From Streptomyces liangshanensis (lineage in GTDB: Bacteria > Actinomycetota > Actinomycetes > Streptomycetales > Streptomycetaceae), in the NCBI RefSeq assembly GCF_011694815.1, contig NZ_CP050177.1:5000001-5064000 (forward strand): a DNA stretch of 64,000 nucleotides. Direction: 5' to 3'. Below, one piece after another: positions 30,689-39,266 of this stretch; the stretch's first letter is position 1; every line of letters starts with the position of its first letter. The translations under genes and the position numbers were made by a program. The notes below the pieces were generated by a model. It made no database searches and was not told where the DNA came from. It was given only the letters and a program-made list of their open reading frames with translations.

Positions 30689-31477
30689 CTATTTCTTGCT
30701 GCTTGAGAACTCCTGGTAGGCGGCGACTACCTCTTTGGCGGGGCCGTCCATCCGCAGGACGCCCGATTCCAGCCAGAGCGCGCGGTCGCAGGTGTCGGTG
30801 ATGGTGTTGTTGCTGTGGCTGACGAGGAAGACCGTGCCGGCCTCCTTGCGCAGCTCGGTGATGCGTTCCTTGCTGCGGTTCTGGAACTTGGCGTCGCCGG
30901 TCGAGAGGGCCTCGTCGATGAGCAGGACGTCGTGGTTCTTGGCGGCGGCGATCGAGAAGCGCAGCCGGGCGCCCATGCCGGAGGAGTACGTGCGCATCGG
31001 CAGCGAGATGAAGTCGTCCTTCTCGTTGATGCCGGAGAACTCCACGATGCCGGCGTACCGCTCGCGGACCTCTTCGCGGGACATGCCCATGGCGAGGCCG
31101 CCGAGGATGACGTTCCGCTCGCCGGTCAGGTCGCCCATCAGCGCGGCGTTGACGCCGAGCAGGGAGGGCTGGCCCTCGGTGTGGATCATGCCCTTGGTCG
31201 GCGGCAGCAGCCCGGCGATGGCCTTGAGCAGCGTCGACTTGCCGGATCCGTTGGAGCCGATGAGGCCGATCGCCTCGCCCTTGTATGCGACGAAGCTGAC
31301 GCCCTTGACGGCGTGCACCTCGCGGACGCCGGGGGTGGCGCGCCGGGAGACGATCCGGCTGAGGGCGGAGGTCGCGGAGCCCTTGCCGCCCTTGGTGCCG
31401 TGGACCTTGTACGTGATGTGGACACCGTCGACGATCACGGTGGGGGTGGGCTCGTCCTGGGGGGTGAGGTCAGCCAC
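30689..31477 (-). CDS. ABC transporter ATPase, TagH-like (polymer export)
   Basis: This 262-aa protein starts at GTG 31477 (VADLTPQDEPTP) behind a strong GGAGGAG. Walker A is GSNGSGKST, the ABC signature is YSSGMGARLRFS and Walker B is VLLIDEALSTGD. The features LLGVNAALMGDLTGERNVILGG and EALSTGD are typical of the teichoic-acid/O-antigen polysaccharide export subfamily. The start overlaps the permease stop by 8 nt, so the two are translated together. It should energise flipping or export of a lipid-linked glycopolymer. Confidence 0.92.
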   Translation of the reverse strand: MADLTPQDEPTPTVIVDGVHITYKVHGTKGGKGSATSALSRIVSRRATPGVREVHAVKGVSFVAYKGEAIGLIGSNGSGKSTLLKAIAGLLPPTKGMIHTEGQPSLLGVNAALMGDLTGERNVILGGLAMGMSREEVRERYAGIVEFSGINEKDDFISLPMRTYSSGMGARLRFSIAAAKNHDVLLIDEALSTGDAKFQNRSKERITELRKEAGTVFLVSHSNNTITDTCDRALWLESGVLRMDGPAKEVVAAYQEFSSSKK

Positions 31478-32429
31478 GTCCGTACTCCTCCTCTGCCTTC
31501 CAGAAGTAGACAAATCCGCCGACCCCGACCACGACCGCCCAGCCGAGCGCGATGGCCCAGACGTGCGAGGGCAGTTTGTCGGCGCCGAAACTGTCGATCA
31601 GGGCGAAGCGCATCAGGTCGATGTAGATGGCGGCCGGGTTCCACTGGAGCAGCAGCGCCACCGTGTGCGGCAGCTTCCCGGACACCTTGTCGATGCTGTA
31701 CATCACGCCGGAGACGTACATCCAGGTACGCAGCAGGAAGGGCGTGAGCTGGGCGATGTCCGGGGTCTTGGCGCCGAGCCTCGCCATGATCATCGAGACG
31801 CCGCCCAGGAACACCGACTGGAGCACCAGCGCGGGCGCGGCCAGCAGCCAGCTGAGCGTCGGGTACTGCCCGAAGCAGACCAGGATCGCGGCCAGCGCGA
31901 CCATCGAGAACAGCAGTTGCTGGAGCTGTTGCAGCGCGAACGCCAGGGGCAGCGAGGCGCGGGGGAAGTGCAGGGCCCTGACCAGGCCCAGGTTGCCGGA
32001 GATCGCCCGGGTGCCCGCCGTGATCGCGCTGGACGTGAAGGTCCAGATGAAGACGCCGGTGACCAGGAACGGGATGTAGTCCGGCACGCCGTGCTTGGTG
32101 TTCAGCAGGACGCCGAAGATGAAGTAGTAGACCGTCGCGTTGAGCAGCGGGGTCATGATCTGCCAGATCTGGCCGAGTTTCGCCTGGCTGTACTGGGCCG
32201 TCAGCCGCGCGGTCGCGAACGCGGTGATGAAGTGCCGGCGTGACCAGAGCTGGCGGACGTACGCGGGCAGGGAGGGGCGGGCTCCGCTCACCTTCAGCCC
32301 GTGGCGGGCGGCGAGGGCGGCGAGGTCCGTCCCCGGGGGCAGGAGACCGGTTCCGACCTGGGCTTTCCGGTCGTTGTCCGGGGAGCCCTGGCCGGGGTCC
32401 GGCGTGGTGGGGGTGATCGTCTGGCTCAC
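31470..32429 (-). CDS. ABC transporter permease, TagG-like (polymer export)
   Basis: This 319-aa protein starts at GTG. After a cytoplasmic Pro-rich N-terminus of about 65 residues come six membrane helices of the ABC-2 type. They begin with FATARLTAQYSQAKLGQIWQIMTPLLNATVYYFIFGVLL, characteristic of TagG/Wzm polymer exporters. It forms the transporter with the overlapping ATPase gene. The TetR gene is divergent, with two direct repeats in the shared promoter region. Confidence 0.92.
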   Translation of the reverse strand: MSQTITPTTPDPGQGSPDNDRKAQVGTGLLPPGTDLAALAARHGLKVSGARPSLPAYVRQLWSRRHFITAFATARLTAQYSQAKLGQIWQIMTPLLNATVYYFIFGVLLNTKHGVPDYIPFLVTGVFIWTFTSSAITAGTRAISGNLGLVRALHFPRASLPLAFALQQLQQLLFSMVALAAILVCFGQYPTLSWLLAAPALVLQSVFLGGVSMIMARLGAKTPDIAQLTPFLLRTWMYVSGVMYSIDKVSGKLPHTVALLLQWNPAAIYIDLMRFALIDSFGADKLPSHVWAIALGWAVVVGVGGFVYFWKAEEEYGRG

Positions 32430-32478
32430 AGGTACCGCTTTCGACGGTGGCTGGGTCGACGCAGGCGATGGAACGGGT

Positions 32479-32538
32479 CCGTATCGTCGCTACGTCGATG
32501 CTAGGACGATTTTCCGACGGAACGCAACCGTATCGTCG
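32479..32538. promoter_or_regulatory. Direct repeats in the TagG/tetR divergent promoter (candidate operators)
   Basis: CCGTATCGTCG occurs twice, at 32479-32489 and 32528-32538, 49 bp apart, in the region between the exporter operon and the tetR gene. The second copy lies just before the tetR -10-like element. They may bind the TetR protein or another regulator; TetR sites are usually palindromic, so this is tentative. Confidence 0.4.
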
Positions 32539-32555
32539 TGACGCCTTGGTCAAGC

Positions 32556-32561
32556 TATGCT
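32556..32561 (+). promoter_or_regulatory. Candidate -10 element, leaderless tetR-type gene
   Basis: TATGCT is followed by six bases (CAACTC) and the ATG at 32568; there is no Shine-Dalgarno. Confidence 0.45.
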
Positions 32562-32567
32562 CAACTC

Positions 32568-33179
32568 ATGACCACGGATCCGCGCACTTCACGCCGCGTA
32601 CCCGCGGGAGCCGCCGTGCTCCGGGAGGACGTGACCGACGCCATTCGTGCCGCGGTCTTCGAGGAACTGGCCGCGGTCGGGTTCGCCCGGATGTCGATCG
32701 AGGGCATCGCGCGGCGGGCCGGGGTCGGCAAGACCGCCGTGTACCGCCGGTGGAAGTCGAAGCTCGCGCTCGTGCTGGACCTGCTGTCCGTCTTCGCCGC
32801 GCAGGGCCTGCCCGCGCCGGCGACCGGCTCGCTCTACGGGGACGTACGGGCGCTGCTGGAGGTCGCCTCGCACGCGCTGCGCCACCCGGTCGCCTCGCAG
32901 GTCATCCCGGACCTGCTGGTGGAGGCGGCGCGGCACCCGGAGATCTCCGACGCGATCAAGGCGGCGCTGCTGGACGGGCAGCAGGGGATCGCGGCGGTGA
33001 TCGTGCGCGAGGCGGTGGAGCGGGGGGAGCTTCCGGAGGGGACGGACCCGGACCGGGCGCTGGACCTGACGGTGGGGCCGCTGTACTGGCGGCTGGTGGT
33101 GGTCAGGAACGACCTGCCCAAGGGGTACCTCGACATGCTGGCGGCGTCGGCCGTGGCGGCGCTGAAGGGCGGGGCGTAG
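32568..33179 (+). CDS. TetR-family transcriptional regulator
   Basis: This 203-aa protein has an N-terminal helix-turn-helix (residues about 22-68: VTDAIRAAVFEELAAVGFARMSIEGIARRAGVGKTAVYRRW, with the recognition helix VGKTAVYRRWKSK). A C-terminal ligand-binding domain of the TetR_C type follows. It is divergent from the TagGH-like exporter and is the natural candidate to control it, although such exporters are usually not TetR-controlled. The ligand is unknown. Confidence 0.9.
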   Translation: MTTDPRTSRRVPAGAAVLREDVTDAIRAAVFEELAAVGFARMSIEGIARRAGVGKTAVYRRWKSKLALVLDLLSVFAAQGLPAPATGSLYGDVRALLEVASHALRHPVASQVIPDLLVEAARHPEISDAIKAALLDGQQGIAAVIVREAVERGELPEGTDPDRALDLTVGPLYWRLVVVRNDLPKGYLDMLAASAVAALKGGA

Positions 33180-33218
33180 GCGCCGTGCGCCCCGGGGCGT
33201 ACGCCACAGCGGGAAGGG

Positions 33219-33284
33219 GCGTACGGCACGTCAGGAGGCTGCGTACGGCACGTCAGGAAACGGCGGACGTCACGTCAGGAACAC
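33219..33284. repeat. 22-bp tandem repeat, three copies, at the end of the TagF-like gene
   Basis: Three adjacent 22-bp units start GCGTACGGCACGTCAGGA (33219), the same 18 bases (33241) and GCGGACGTCACGTCAGGA (33263). The first two units agree over 18 of 22 bases. The third covers the stop codon (TCA at 33270-33272 on the plus strand) and last codons of the minus-strand TagF-like gene, so the other two look like copies of the gene end carried into the intergenic DNA. Confidence 0.8.
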
Positions 33285-35246
33285 GCGGCGCACCACCCGT
33301 TCCGCCGCCCCCGCGTCCGCGTACGGGCAGAAGCGGGCCCGGAACGCCGTCCTGAGCTGCGTCGAGCGGGAGCCCCGCCAGTGGTCCGTGGTGAAGATGT
33401 CGATCAGTTCGTCCTCGGTACGGGCCACCGCGCCCGGCGGGAACGCGCGCAGGTCCACGTAGGTGCCCCGGACGGCCTCCAGGACGCCGTGGTCGGCGAG
33501 GTGCAGGACGATCGGCCGGTCCAGGTGCGCGTAGTCGAACATCAGCGGCGCGTGGTCCGTGACCAGCGCGTCCGCGACCAGACAGAGGATCTCCTCGGAC
33601 GGGTGCTCCGACACGTCCATGATCCGGGGGTGGGGCGCGGCGGGAGCCACCCGGCTCAGGACGACGTAGCGCGGGCCCAGCGCCCTGGCGAGGCGTTCCA
33701 GGTCCAGTGACGGCGTCTGCACGCGGTGGTGGTCGCGGTGCGCGGGGGCGTACAGGACGGTGGTGAAGCCCTCCGGGATGCCCAGCGCCGCCCGCAGGCC
33801 CGGCACGTCGGCGGGCGCGTGGAGGGTGTCGTGGCGGGGGTGGCCGAGTTCGAGGGTGGTCGCGGGGGAGGGGTACGCCTTCTCGTGGGTCAGGGTGGCG
33901 TGGCGGTTGGCCGCCAGCGTGTAGTCCCACCGGGCGGCGTCCGCGAGCATCCGGGGGAGGTCGGCGGCCACCGCCGGGCGGTCCGCCAGGTCCAGGCCGA
34001 CGGAGGCGAGCGGGGTGCCGCGGTGGGTCTGGAGCAGCGTCTGGCCGGGGCGTTTGACCAGCCGGGGATCGAAGTGGGTGTTGCTGGTGAGGTACGCGGA
34101 CCTGGCCAGCGCGGTCCAGTAGGCGAAGGAGTCCGGGTCGGTGAGCCAGGACGTACGGACGGCGGGCGCCAGCGCGCGCAGCTTCCGCTCGATGGCGGCG
34201 GGGTCACCGCCGGGGCCGTACGTGGCGAAGGCGGCGCGGTCGGCGCGCAGGGGAAGGCGCCGCTGGAGGGCGTAGTGGAGGCGCAGCGCCAGGGCGCGTC
34301 CGGCGCGGCGCGCGGCGGTGCTCGTACGGCGTGCGCGGGCGCGCAGGGCGAGGGCCGCGCGCAGGACGGCGTACGTACGGTGGGCGCCGAGGCGCAGCGG
34401 GAGGTGGCCGCCGGTCGCGCCGGGGGCGCGGTGGCGGCGGAGGTGGGCGCGCGCCCGGCGGAAGAACGCGGCGCGCGGCCGGGCGGTGGGCGCCAGCAGC
34501 GCCAGGTGGTCGAGCATGCGCCCGCGCACGACCGGGCGCCAACGGTCCGCGTCGGGGCGGCCGTCGAGGAAGGCGAAGACCCGGTCGTACTGGTCGAAGA
34601 CGTCCAGGTACGCGGACGGCGCCGCCGGCAGCGGGAGGGGGCGGCGCACCGCGCAGACCTGGTCGAGCGTCACGATCGACGCGGCGGTCATCAGCGCCTG
34701 GCAGGTCCACGCGACGTCGGAGAACGGGCCGGGCGGGAAGGTGAGCCCCGCGCTCTCCACGAACTCCCCGCGGTACGCCTTGTCGGTTGCGGTCAGCAGG
34801 AGGGCCAGGGCGTCCGGGGTGCTCCGCCCGGTGAGCGTGGCCGCGCACGGGGTGCGGACGGTCCCGTCCGACGGATGGGCCACGGCGTGGTCGTGGACCA
34901 GGACGTCCGGGCCGTCCGTCTCCTTGAGCCGGTCGGAGAGCGCCTGGAGCGCGCCGGGGACGAGGGTGTCCCGGCCGTCGAGGAAGACCACGTAGTCGCC
35001 GGTGGCGCGGGCGAGTCCGGCGTTGCGCGCCGGTCCCGTACCCGCGTGCGCGGTGAGCCGGACCGGGACGACCCGGCGGTCCCGGGCGGCGGACTCGCCG
35101 GCGATCTCCCCGCAGGCGTCGGGCGAGCCGTCGTCCACCACGATCAGTTCCAGGTCGTCGCACGTCTGCGTCAGTACCGATGCCAGGCAGTCCTGGAGGT
35201 ACGCCTGGACCTTGTACGCGGAGACGATCACGCTGAACCGGGGCAT
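33270..35246 (-). CDS. Bifunctional GT2 glycosyltransferase / CDP-glycerol glycerophosphotransferase (TagF-like)
   Basis: This 658-aa protein has an N-terminal GT-A domain of family 2 (PRFSVIVSAYKVQAYLQDCLASVLTQ, nucleotide-binding VVDDGSPD at 36-43, FLDGRDTL). The C-terminal half resembles the glycerophosphotransferase of teichoic-acid polymerases (SRVAPAAPHPRIMDVSEHPSEEILCLVADALVTDHAPLMFDYAHLDRPIVLH). The likely job is adding sugar and polyol-phosphate units to a cell-wall glycopolymer. The TagGH-type exporter lies 2 kb away. The exact polymer is not known from the sequence. Confidence 0.9.
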   Translation of the reverse strand: MPRFSVIVSAYKVQAYLQDCLASVLTQTCDDLELIVVDDGSPDACGEIAGESAARDRRVVPVRLTAHAGTGPARNAGLARATGDYVVFLDGRDTLVPGALQALSDRLKETDGPDVLVHDHAVAHPSDGTVRTPCAATLTGRSTPDALALLLTATDKAYRGEFVESAGLTFPPGPFSDVAWTCQALMTAASIVTLDQVCAVRRPLPLPAAPSAYLDVFDQYDRVFAFLDGRPDADRWRPVVRGRMLDHLALLAPTARPRAAFFRRARAHLRRHRAPGATGGHLPLRLGAHRTYAVLRAALALRARARRTSTAARRAGRALALRLHYALQRRLPLRADRAAFATYGPGGDPAAIERKLRALAPAVRTSWLTDPDSFAYWTALARSAYLTSNTHFDPRLVKRPGQTLLQTHRGTPLASVGLDLADRPAVAADLPRMLADAARWDYTLAANRHATLTHEKAYPSPATTLELGHPRHDTLHAPADVPGLRAALGIPEGFTTVLYAPAHRDHHRVQTPSLDLERLARALGPRYVVLSRVAPAAPHPRIMDVSEHPSEEILCLVADALVTDHAPLMFDYAHLDRPIVLHLADHGVLEAVRGTYVDLRAFPPGAVARTEDELIDIFTTDHWRGSRSTQLRTAFRARFCPYADAGAAERVVRRVFLT

Positions 35247-35365
35247 GGCCCGGGAACGTTCGCGGGGGCCGAGGGGTTACGGCCGGCGGGCCGAACGGGG
35301 GACGCGGCGCGCGCCGGGAGGGGTAGATCCACCCCGGCGCGCGCCCACGTGACCACCGCTGACGG

Positions 35366-36247
35366 CTACTTGACGGCTCCCGCCATCACGCCCGTCACGA
35401 ACTGCCGCTGGAACGCGAAGAACACGACCAGCGGGATCACCATGGAGACGAACGCCCCGGGCGCCAGGACGTCGACGTTGTTGCCGAACTGCCGTACCTG
35501 CTGCTGGAGCGCGACCGTGATCGGCGGATGCTTGGAGTCCGCGAACACCAGGGCCACCAGCATGTCGTTCCAGACCCAGAGGAACTGGAAGATGCCCAGC
35601 GACGCGATGGCCGGGCCGCCCAGCGGCATCACGACCCGCGTGAACAGCCTGATCTCCCCCGCCCCGTCGAGCCGCGCCGCCTCCAGCAACTCCCGGGGGA
35701 TCTCCGCGAAGAAGTTGCGCAGCAGGAAGATGGCGAAGGGCAGACCGAAGGCGACATGGAAGATGATCACGCCGAAGGTCGTCTCGAAGATGCCGACGGC
35801 GCCGAAGAGTTCCGACACCGGGACCAGCGCGACCTGCACCGGCACCACCAACAGGCCGACCACCACGAGGAACCACCAGTCGCGCCCCGGGAAGTCCATC
35901 CAGGCGAAGGCGTATCCGGCGAGCGAGCCGATCACCACGACGAGCAGGGTCGCCGGGACGGTGATCAGGATCGTGGAGAACAGGGAGTTGGTGATGACGT
36001 CGTTGTCGAGGAGCCGGGAGTAGTTCTCCGTGGTCAGCTGCGCGGGCGCGGTGAAGACCTGCCACCAGCCGCTCGCGCTGATGTCCGTGGAGTCGCGCAG
36101 CGAGGAGAACAGCAGCCCGATCGTCGGCATCAGCCAGAACAGCGCGACCAGGAGCAGGAAGACGCGCAGCGCGCCGCCGCCCGCCCGGGCCGCGAGCCGG
36201 GCCGCGACGGACTGCTTCGCCTTGACCGCGGGCTCGGTCGTGGTCAT
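35366..36247 (-). CDS. Sugar ABC transporter permease (MalG-like)
   Basis: This 293-aa protein starts at MTTTEPAVKAKQSV. It has six membrane helices and the EAA loop EIPRELLEAARLDGAGEIRLFTRVVMPLGGP that contacts the ATPase. The start overlaps the stop of the upstream permease gene by 4 nt (ATGA). It is the last gene of a three-gene importer operon (binding protein, permease, permease). No ATPase gene is present, so the shared ATPase MsiK, encoded elsewhere in Streptomyces, probably powers it. Confidence 0.93.
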   Translation of the reverse strand: MTTTEPAVKAKQSVAARLAARAGGGALRVFLLLVALFWLMPTIGLLFSSLRDSTDISASGWWQVFTAPAQLTTENYSRLLDNDVITNSLFSTILITVPATLLVVVIGSLAGYAFAWMDFPGRDWWFLVVVGLLVVPVQVALVPVSELFGAVGIFETTFGVIIFHVAFGLPFAIFLLRNFFAEIPRELLEAARLDGAGEIRLFTRVVMPLGGPAIASLGIFQFLWVWNDMLVALVFADSKHPPITVALQQQVRQFGNNVDVLAPGAFVSMVIPLVVFFAFQRQFVTGVMAGAVK

Positions 36248-37608
36248 CGGCGAGTCTCCTTTCGCATCCTGCGGACGTTGAACAGCATCACCGGGATGAC
36301 CAGCAGGAGCAGCAGTACGGCGATGGCGCTGCCGACGCCGAGATCCGCGTCCGTGCCGAACGACGACCGGTACAGCTGGAGCGCCAGCACGTTGGCGTCG
36401 TCCTGCGACGAGCCGGGCGCGATGATGAAGACCAGGTCGAAGATCTTCAGCACGTTGATCATCAGGGTGACCATCACCACCGCGAGGACCGGGGCGAGCA
36501 GCGGCACGGTGATCCGGCGGAACACCTGCCACTCACTCGCGCCGTCCACCCGCGCCGCTTCGAGCAGTTCACGGGGCACGCTCGCCAGGCCCGCCGCGAT
36601 GAGGACCATCGCGAAGCCCGCCCACATCCACAGGTAGCTGCCGATGATGGCGGGGGTGACCAGGTTCGGCCCGAGCCAGTTCACCCCGTTGTACGGCTCC
36701 CGGAAGTTCGAGGCGGGCAGCCGGAGTTGGGCGCCGTCCGCCGCGGCGGGGAGGCTGAACGTACCGTCGGCGGCGGCCGTGGCGCTCGCCACGACCTTGC
36801 CGTCCTTGACCGCCTCGACCTTGATGCCCTTGAGGCCCAGCTCCGAGGCGTCGATGACGTTGGGCTTCCCGCCGCCGCCCCGCGTGAAGTCCAGCCAGGC
36901 CGTGCCGTTGACCCGGTCGCTGTCGGCCGCCGGCCGCGGCGCCTCGGCCCGCTCGGCGTCCGACGGCATGACGTCCGGGGCCACCCCGACCAGGGGCAGT
37001 TGTACGGGCGTGCCCGCCCGGACCGTGTCCTTGGTGACGAACGCGCCGCCGCCCGCCGCCTTCAGCGGGTGCACCGGCAGGGGGTGCGCCTTGGGGAAGC
37101 CGGCCGAGTCGCTGAACGTGTCGTGCACGCCCACCCAGACGGCGTTGGCGATCCCGCGCTCCGGGTCCTGCTCGTACACCAGCCGGAAGATGATGCCCGA
37201 GGCGAGCATCGAGATCGCCATCGGCATGAAGACCACGAGCTTGAACGCCGTTCCCCAGCGCACCCGTTCGGTGAGCACGGCGAAGATCAGGCCCAGGGCC
37301 GTGGCGACCGTCGGGGCGACGACGACCCAGATCGCGTTGTTCTTGACGGCCGTCAGGATGGTGTCGTCGGTGAATATCTCGATGTAGTTGTCGAGTCCGG
37401 CGAAGCTGTCGCCGGACTTGTCGAAGAAGGACCGGTAGACGGAGAACCCGATGGGGTAGACCACGAGCGCGCCCAGCAGCACCAGCGCGGGCAGCAGGAA
37501 ACCCGCCGCGATCGCTTTACGTGTGCCTGTCACGCTCTTGCGTTTGTTGCCCGGTGCGGAGGGCACCGGCGTGGTGTCCTTGGTGCCCTCCGCTGTCGCC
37601 GACGTCAT
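36244..37608 (-). CDS. Sugar ABC transporter permease (MalF-like) with large inserted domain
   Basis: This protein has 454 aa, about 150 more than usual. Helices 1-3 (to about residue 150) and helices 4-6 (from about 310) are normal, with the EAA loop SVPRELLEAARVDGASEWQVFRRITVPLLAP. Between them, residues about 158-310 form a soluble segment, probably extracytoplasmic, rich in beta-strand patterns (VIDASELGLKGIKVEAVKDGKVVASATAAADGTFSLP written in short pieces here). Placement near the binding protein suggests a role in docking or substrate hand-over. It follows the binding-protein gene by 4 nt. Confidence 0.92.
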   Translation of the reverse strand: MTSATAEGTKDTTPVPSAPGNKRKSVTGTRKAIAAGFLLPALVLLGALVVYPIGFSVYRSFFDKSGDSFAGLDNYIEIFTDDTILTAVKNNAIWVVVAPTVATALGLIFAVLTERVRWGTAFKLVVFMPMAISMLASGIIFRLVYEQDPERGIANAVWVGVHDTFSDSAGFPKAHPLPVHPLKAAGGGAFVTKDTVRAGTPVQLPLVGVAPDVMPSDAERAEAPRPAADSDRVNGTAWLDFTRGGGGKPNVIDASELGLKGIKVEAVKDGKVVASATAAADGTFSLPAAADGAQLRLPASNFREPYNGVNWLGPNLVTPAIIGSYLWMWAGFAMVLIAAGLASVPRELLEAARVDGASEWQVFRRITVPLLAPVLAVVMVTLMINVLKIFDLVFIIAPGSSQDDANVLALQLYRSSFGTDADLGVGSAIAVLLLLLVIPVMLFNVRRMRKETRR

Positions 37609-37612
37609 CCCG

Positions 37613-39028
37613 TCAGCTCGTGTACGCCTTGGCCGCGTCCGACTCCAGCTTCTGCTGGGCCCCCGCGACGTCCTTCGGGTTCTTCAGGAAGTCCTGGAGG
37701 GCCTTCCACTCGCCCTTGCCGGGCGTACCGCCGAACGACTGCGGCATCTGGTCCGACATGTCGAAGCGGAAGTCGTCGCCCGCCGCGATCAGCGCCTTCG
37801 CGATGTCCCGCTGGACATCGTTCGGGTACGCGGCCACGTCCAGGGACTTGTTCGGCGACAGGAAGCCGCCGGACTCCGCCCAGATCTTCGCCGCGTCCGG
37901 GGACGCCAGGAACGTCAGCAGCGCCTGGGCGCCCTTGGAGTCCTTGAGCGCCACGGCCGCGTCGCCGCCGGTCACCACGGGGGCGTCGGGGCCGACCGCG
38001 GGAAAGGGGAAGACCTTGGCGTCCGTACCGATCTTGGCCTCGGTCTGGGCGATGTTGATCCCGACGAAGTCGCCCTCGAAGACCATCGCGCCCTTCGGCT
38101 GGTCGCCGCCGGTGAACGTCTGGGTGACGGACGCCGGGTACTCCGTCTGGAGCGCGCCGTCCGCGCCGCCCGCGATCAGGGCCGGCTTGCCGAAGAGCTC
38201 GCCGAGGGTGGTCAGCGCGTCCCGCACCGAGCCGTCGGTCCACTTGATCTTGTGCTGGGCGAGCTGGTCGTACTTCTCCGGGCCCGCCTGGGACAGGTAG
38301 ATGTTCTCGAACCAGTCGGTGAGCGTCCAGCCGTCCGCGCCGGCGACCGAGACCGGGGTGACGCCCGAGGCCGAGATCGTCTCGGCGGTCGTCAGGAAGT
38401 CCTTCCAGGTCGTGGGGACCGTGGCGCCCGCGTTCTCGAACGCGGCGTTGTTGTACCAGACCAGCGACTTGTTGGCGGCCTTGAAGTACACGCCGTACTG
38501 GGTGCCGTCGACCGCGCCGAGGTCCTGCCAGCCCTTGTCGTAGTTCTTCGCGAGCTGCGCTTTCGCCTCCGCGCCGACGGGCTTGGCCCACTTCTTCGCG
38601 ACGGCCTGCTGGATCGCGCCGACCTGCGGGAGCATCGCCACGTCGGGCGGGCTGCCCCCGGCGATCTTCGTCCCCAGGAAGTTGACGATCGGGTCCTGCG
38701 CGGGCACGAACGTGACGCTCGCCCCGGTGCGCTTCTCGAACTCCTTGAGGACCTTGGTGAAGTTCTCCTGCTCGGGCCCGGTCCAGACCGCGGCGACCTC
38801 GATCGTCTCCCCCTTGAGCTGGGGGAGTTGCACCGTGGCCGCCGGTGCCTTGCTCGCCGGCTTCTCCGGCTCCTTGGCGTCGTCCGAGCCGCCGCAACCC
38901 GCGAGGGTCACGGCGCCGACGGCCACGATCGCCACGGCGGCCGACCGGGCGGTGCGGGTGCTACGAGTGCTGGTGGTTGTGCTGGTGCGTGTGCCGAATG
39001 CCTTACGTGCCGTACGAGTTGTGCGCAT
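37613..39028 (-). CDS. Sugar ABC transporter substrate-binding lipoprotein
   Basis: This 471-aa protein has an unusual Arg/Thr-rich N-region and a signal peptide ending in the lipobox VTLAGC (lipidated Cys45). It then has a family 1 extracellular solute-binding domain (IEVAAVWTGPEQENFTKVLKEFEKRTGASVTF; KSLVWYNNAAFENAGATVPTTWKDF; NPKDVAGAQQKLESDAAKAY). Family 1 proteins bind oligosaccharides; the exact sugar cannot be read from the sequence. It is the first gene of the importer operon. Confidence 0.93.
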   Translation of the reverse strand: MRTTRTARKAFGTRTSTTTSTRSTRTARSAAVAIVAVGAVTLAGCGGSDDAKEPEKPASKAPAATVQLPQLKGETIEVAAVWTGPEQENFTKVLKEFEKRTGASVTFVPAQDPIVNFLGTKIAGGSPPDVAMLPQVGAIQQAVAKKWAKPVGAEAKAQLAKNYDKGWQDLGAVDGTQYGVYFKAANKSLVWYNNAAFENAGATVPTTWKDFLTTAETISASGVTPVSVAGADGWTLTDWFENIYLSQAGPEKYDQLAQHKIKWTDGSVRDALTTLGELFGKPALIAGGADGALQTEYPASVTQTFTGGDQPKGAMVFEGDFVGINIAQTEAKIGTDAKVFPFPAVGPDAPVVTGGDAAVALKDSKGAQALLTFLASPDAAKIWAESGGFLSPNKSLDVAAYPNDVQRDIAKALIAAGDDFRFDMSDQMPQSFGGTPGKGEWKALQDFLKNPKDVAGAQQKLESDAAKAYTS

Positions 39029-39266
39029 CGCTGCCCCGTCTCTCCCGTGCGCGTCTGGTTCTACGCATACGGAACCGGCGTCGCAGCCGTGACGTGGCGG
39101 CGGCGCTCGCGTCCCGTGCGCACAGTCCTACGCCGGGTGACCGGGCGCCGCAATACTGCGCTCGGGGCCAACTCCCCTATCGTGATGGGCTCGTGACGTG
39201 CCACAACGGGGGTTCGGCGGACGTATGGGGATCTTGTGTCGCCGGTGACGGGCCGGGCGGGTCTCC

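Noticed and set aside
32479..32538. Firm TetR operator in the exporter promoter
   Set aside because: The repeats are direct and not palindromic, unlike usual TetR sites, so they are kept only as tentative.
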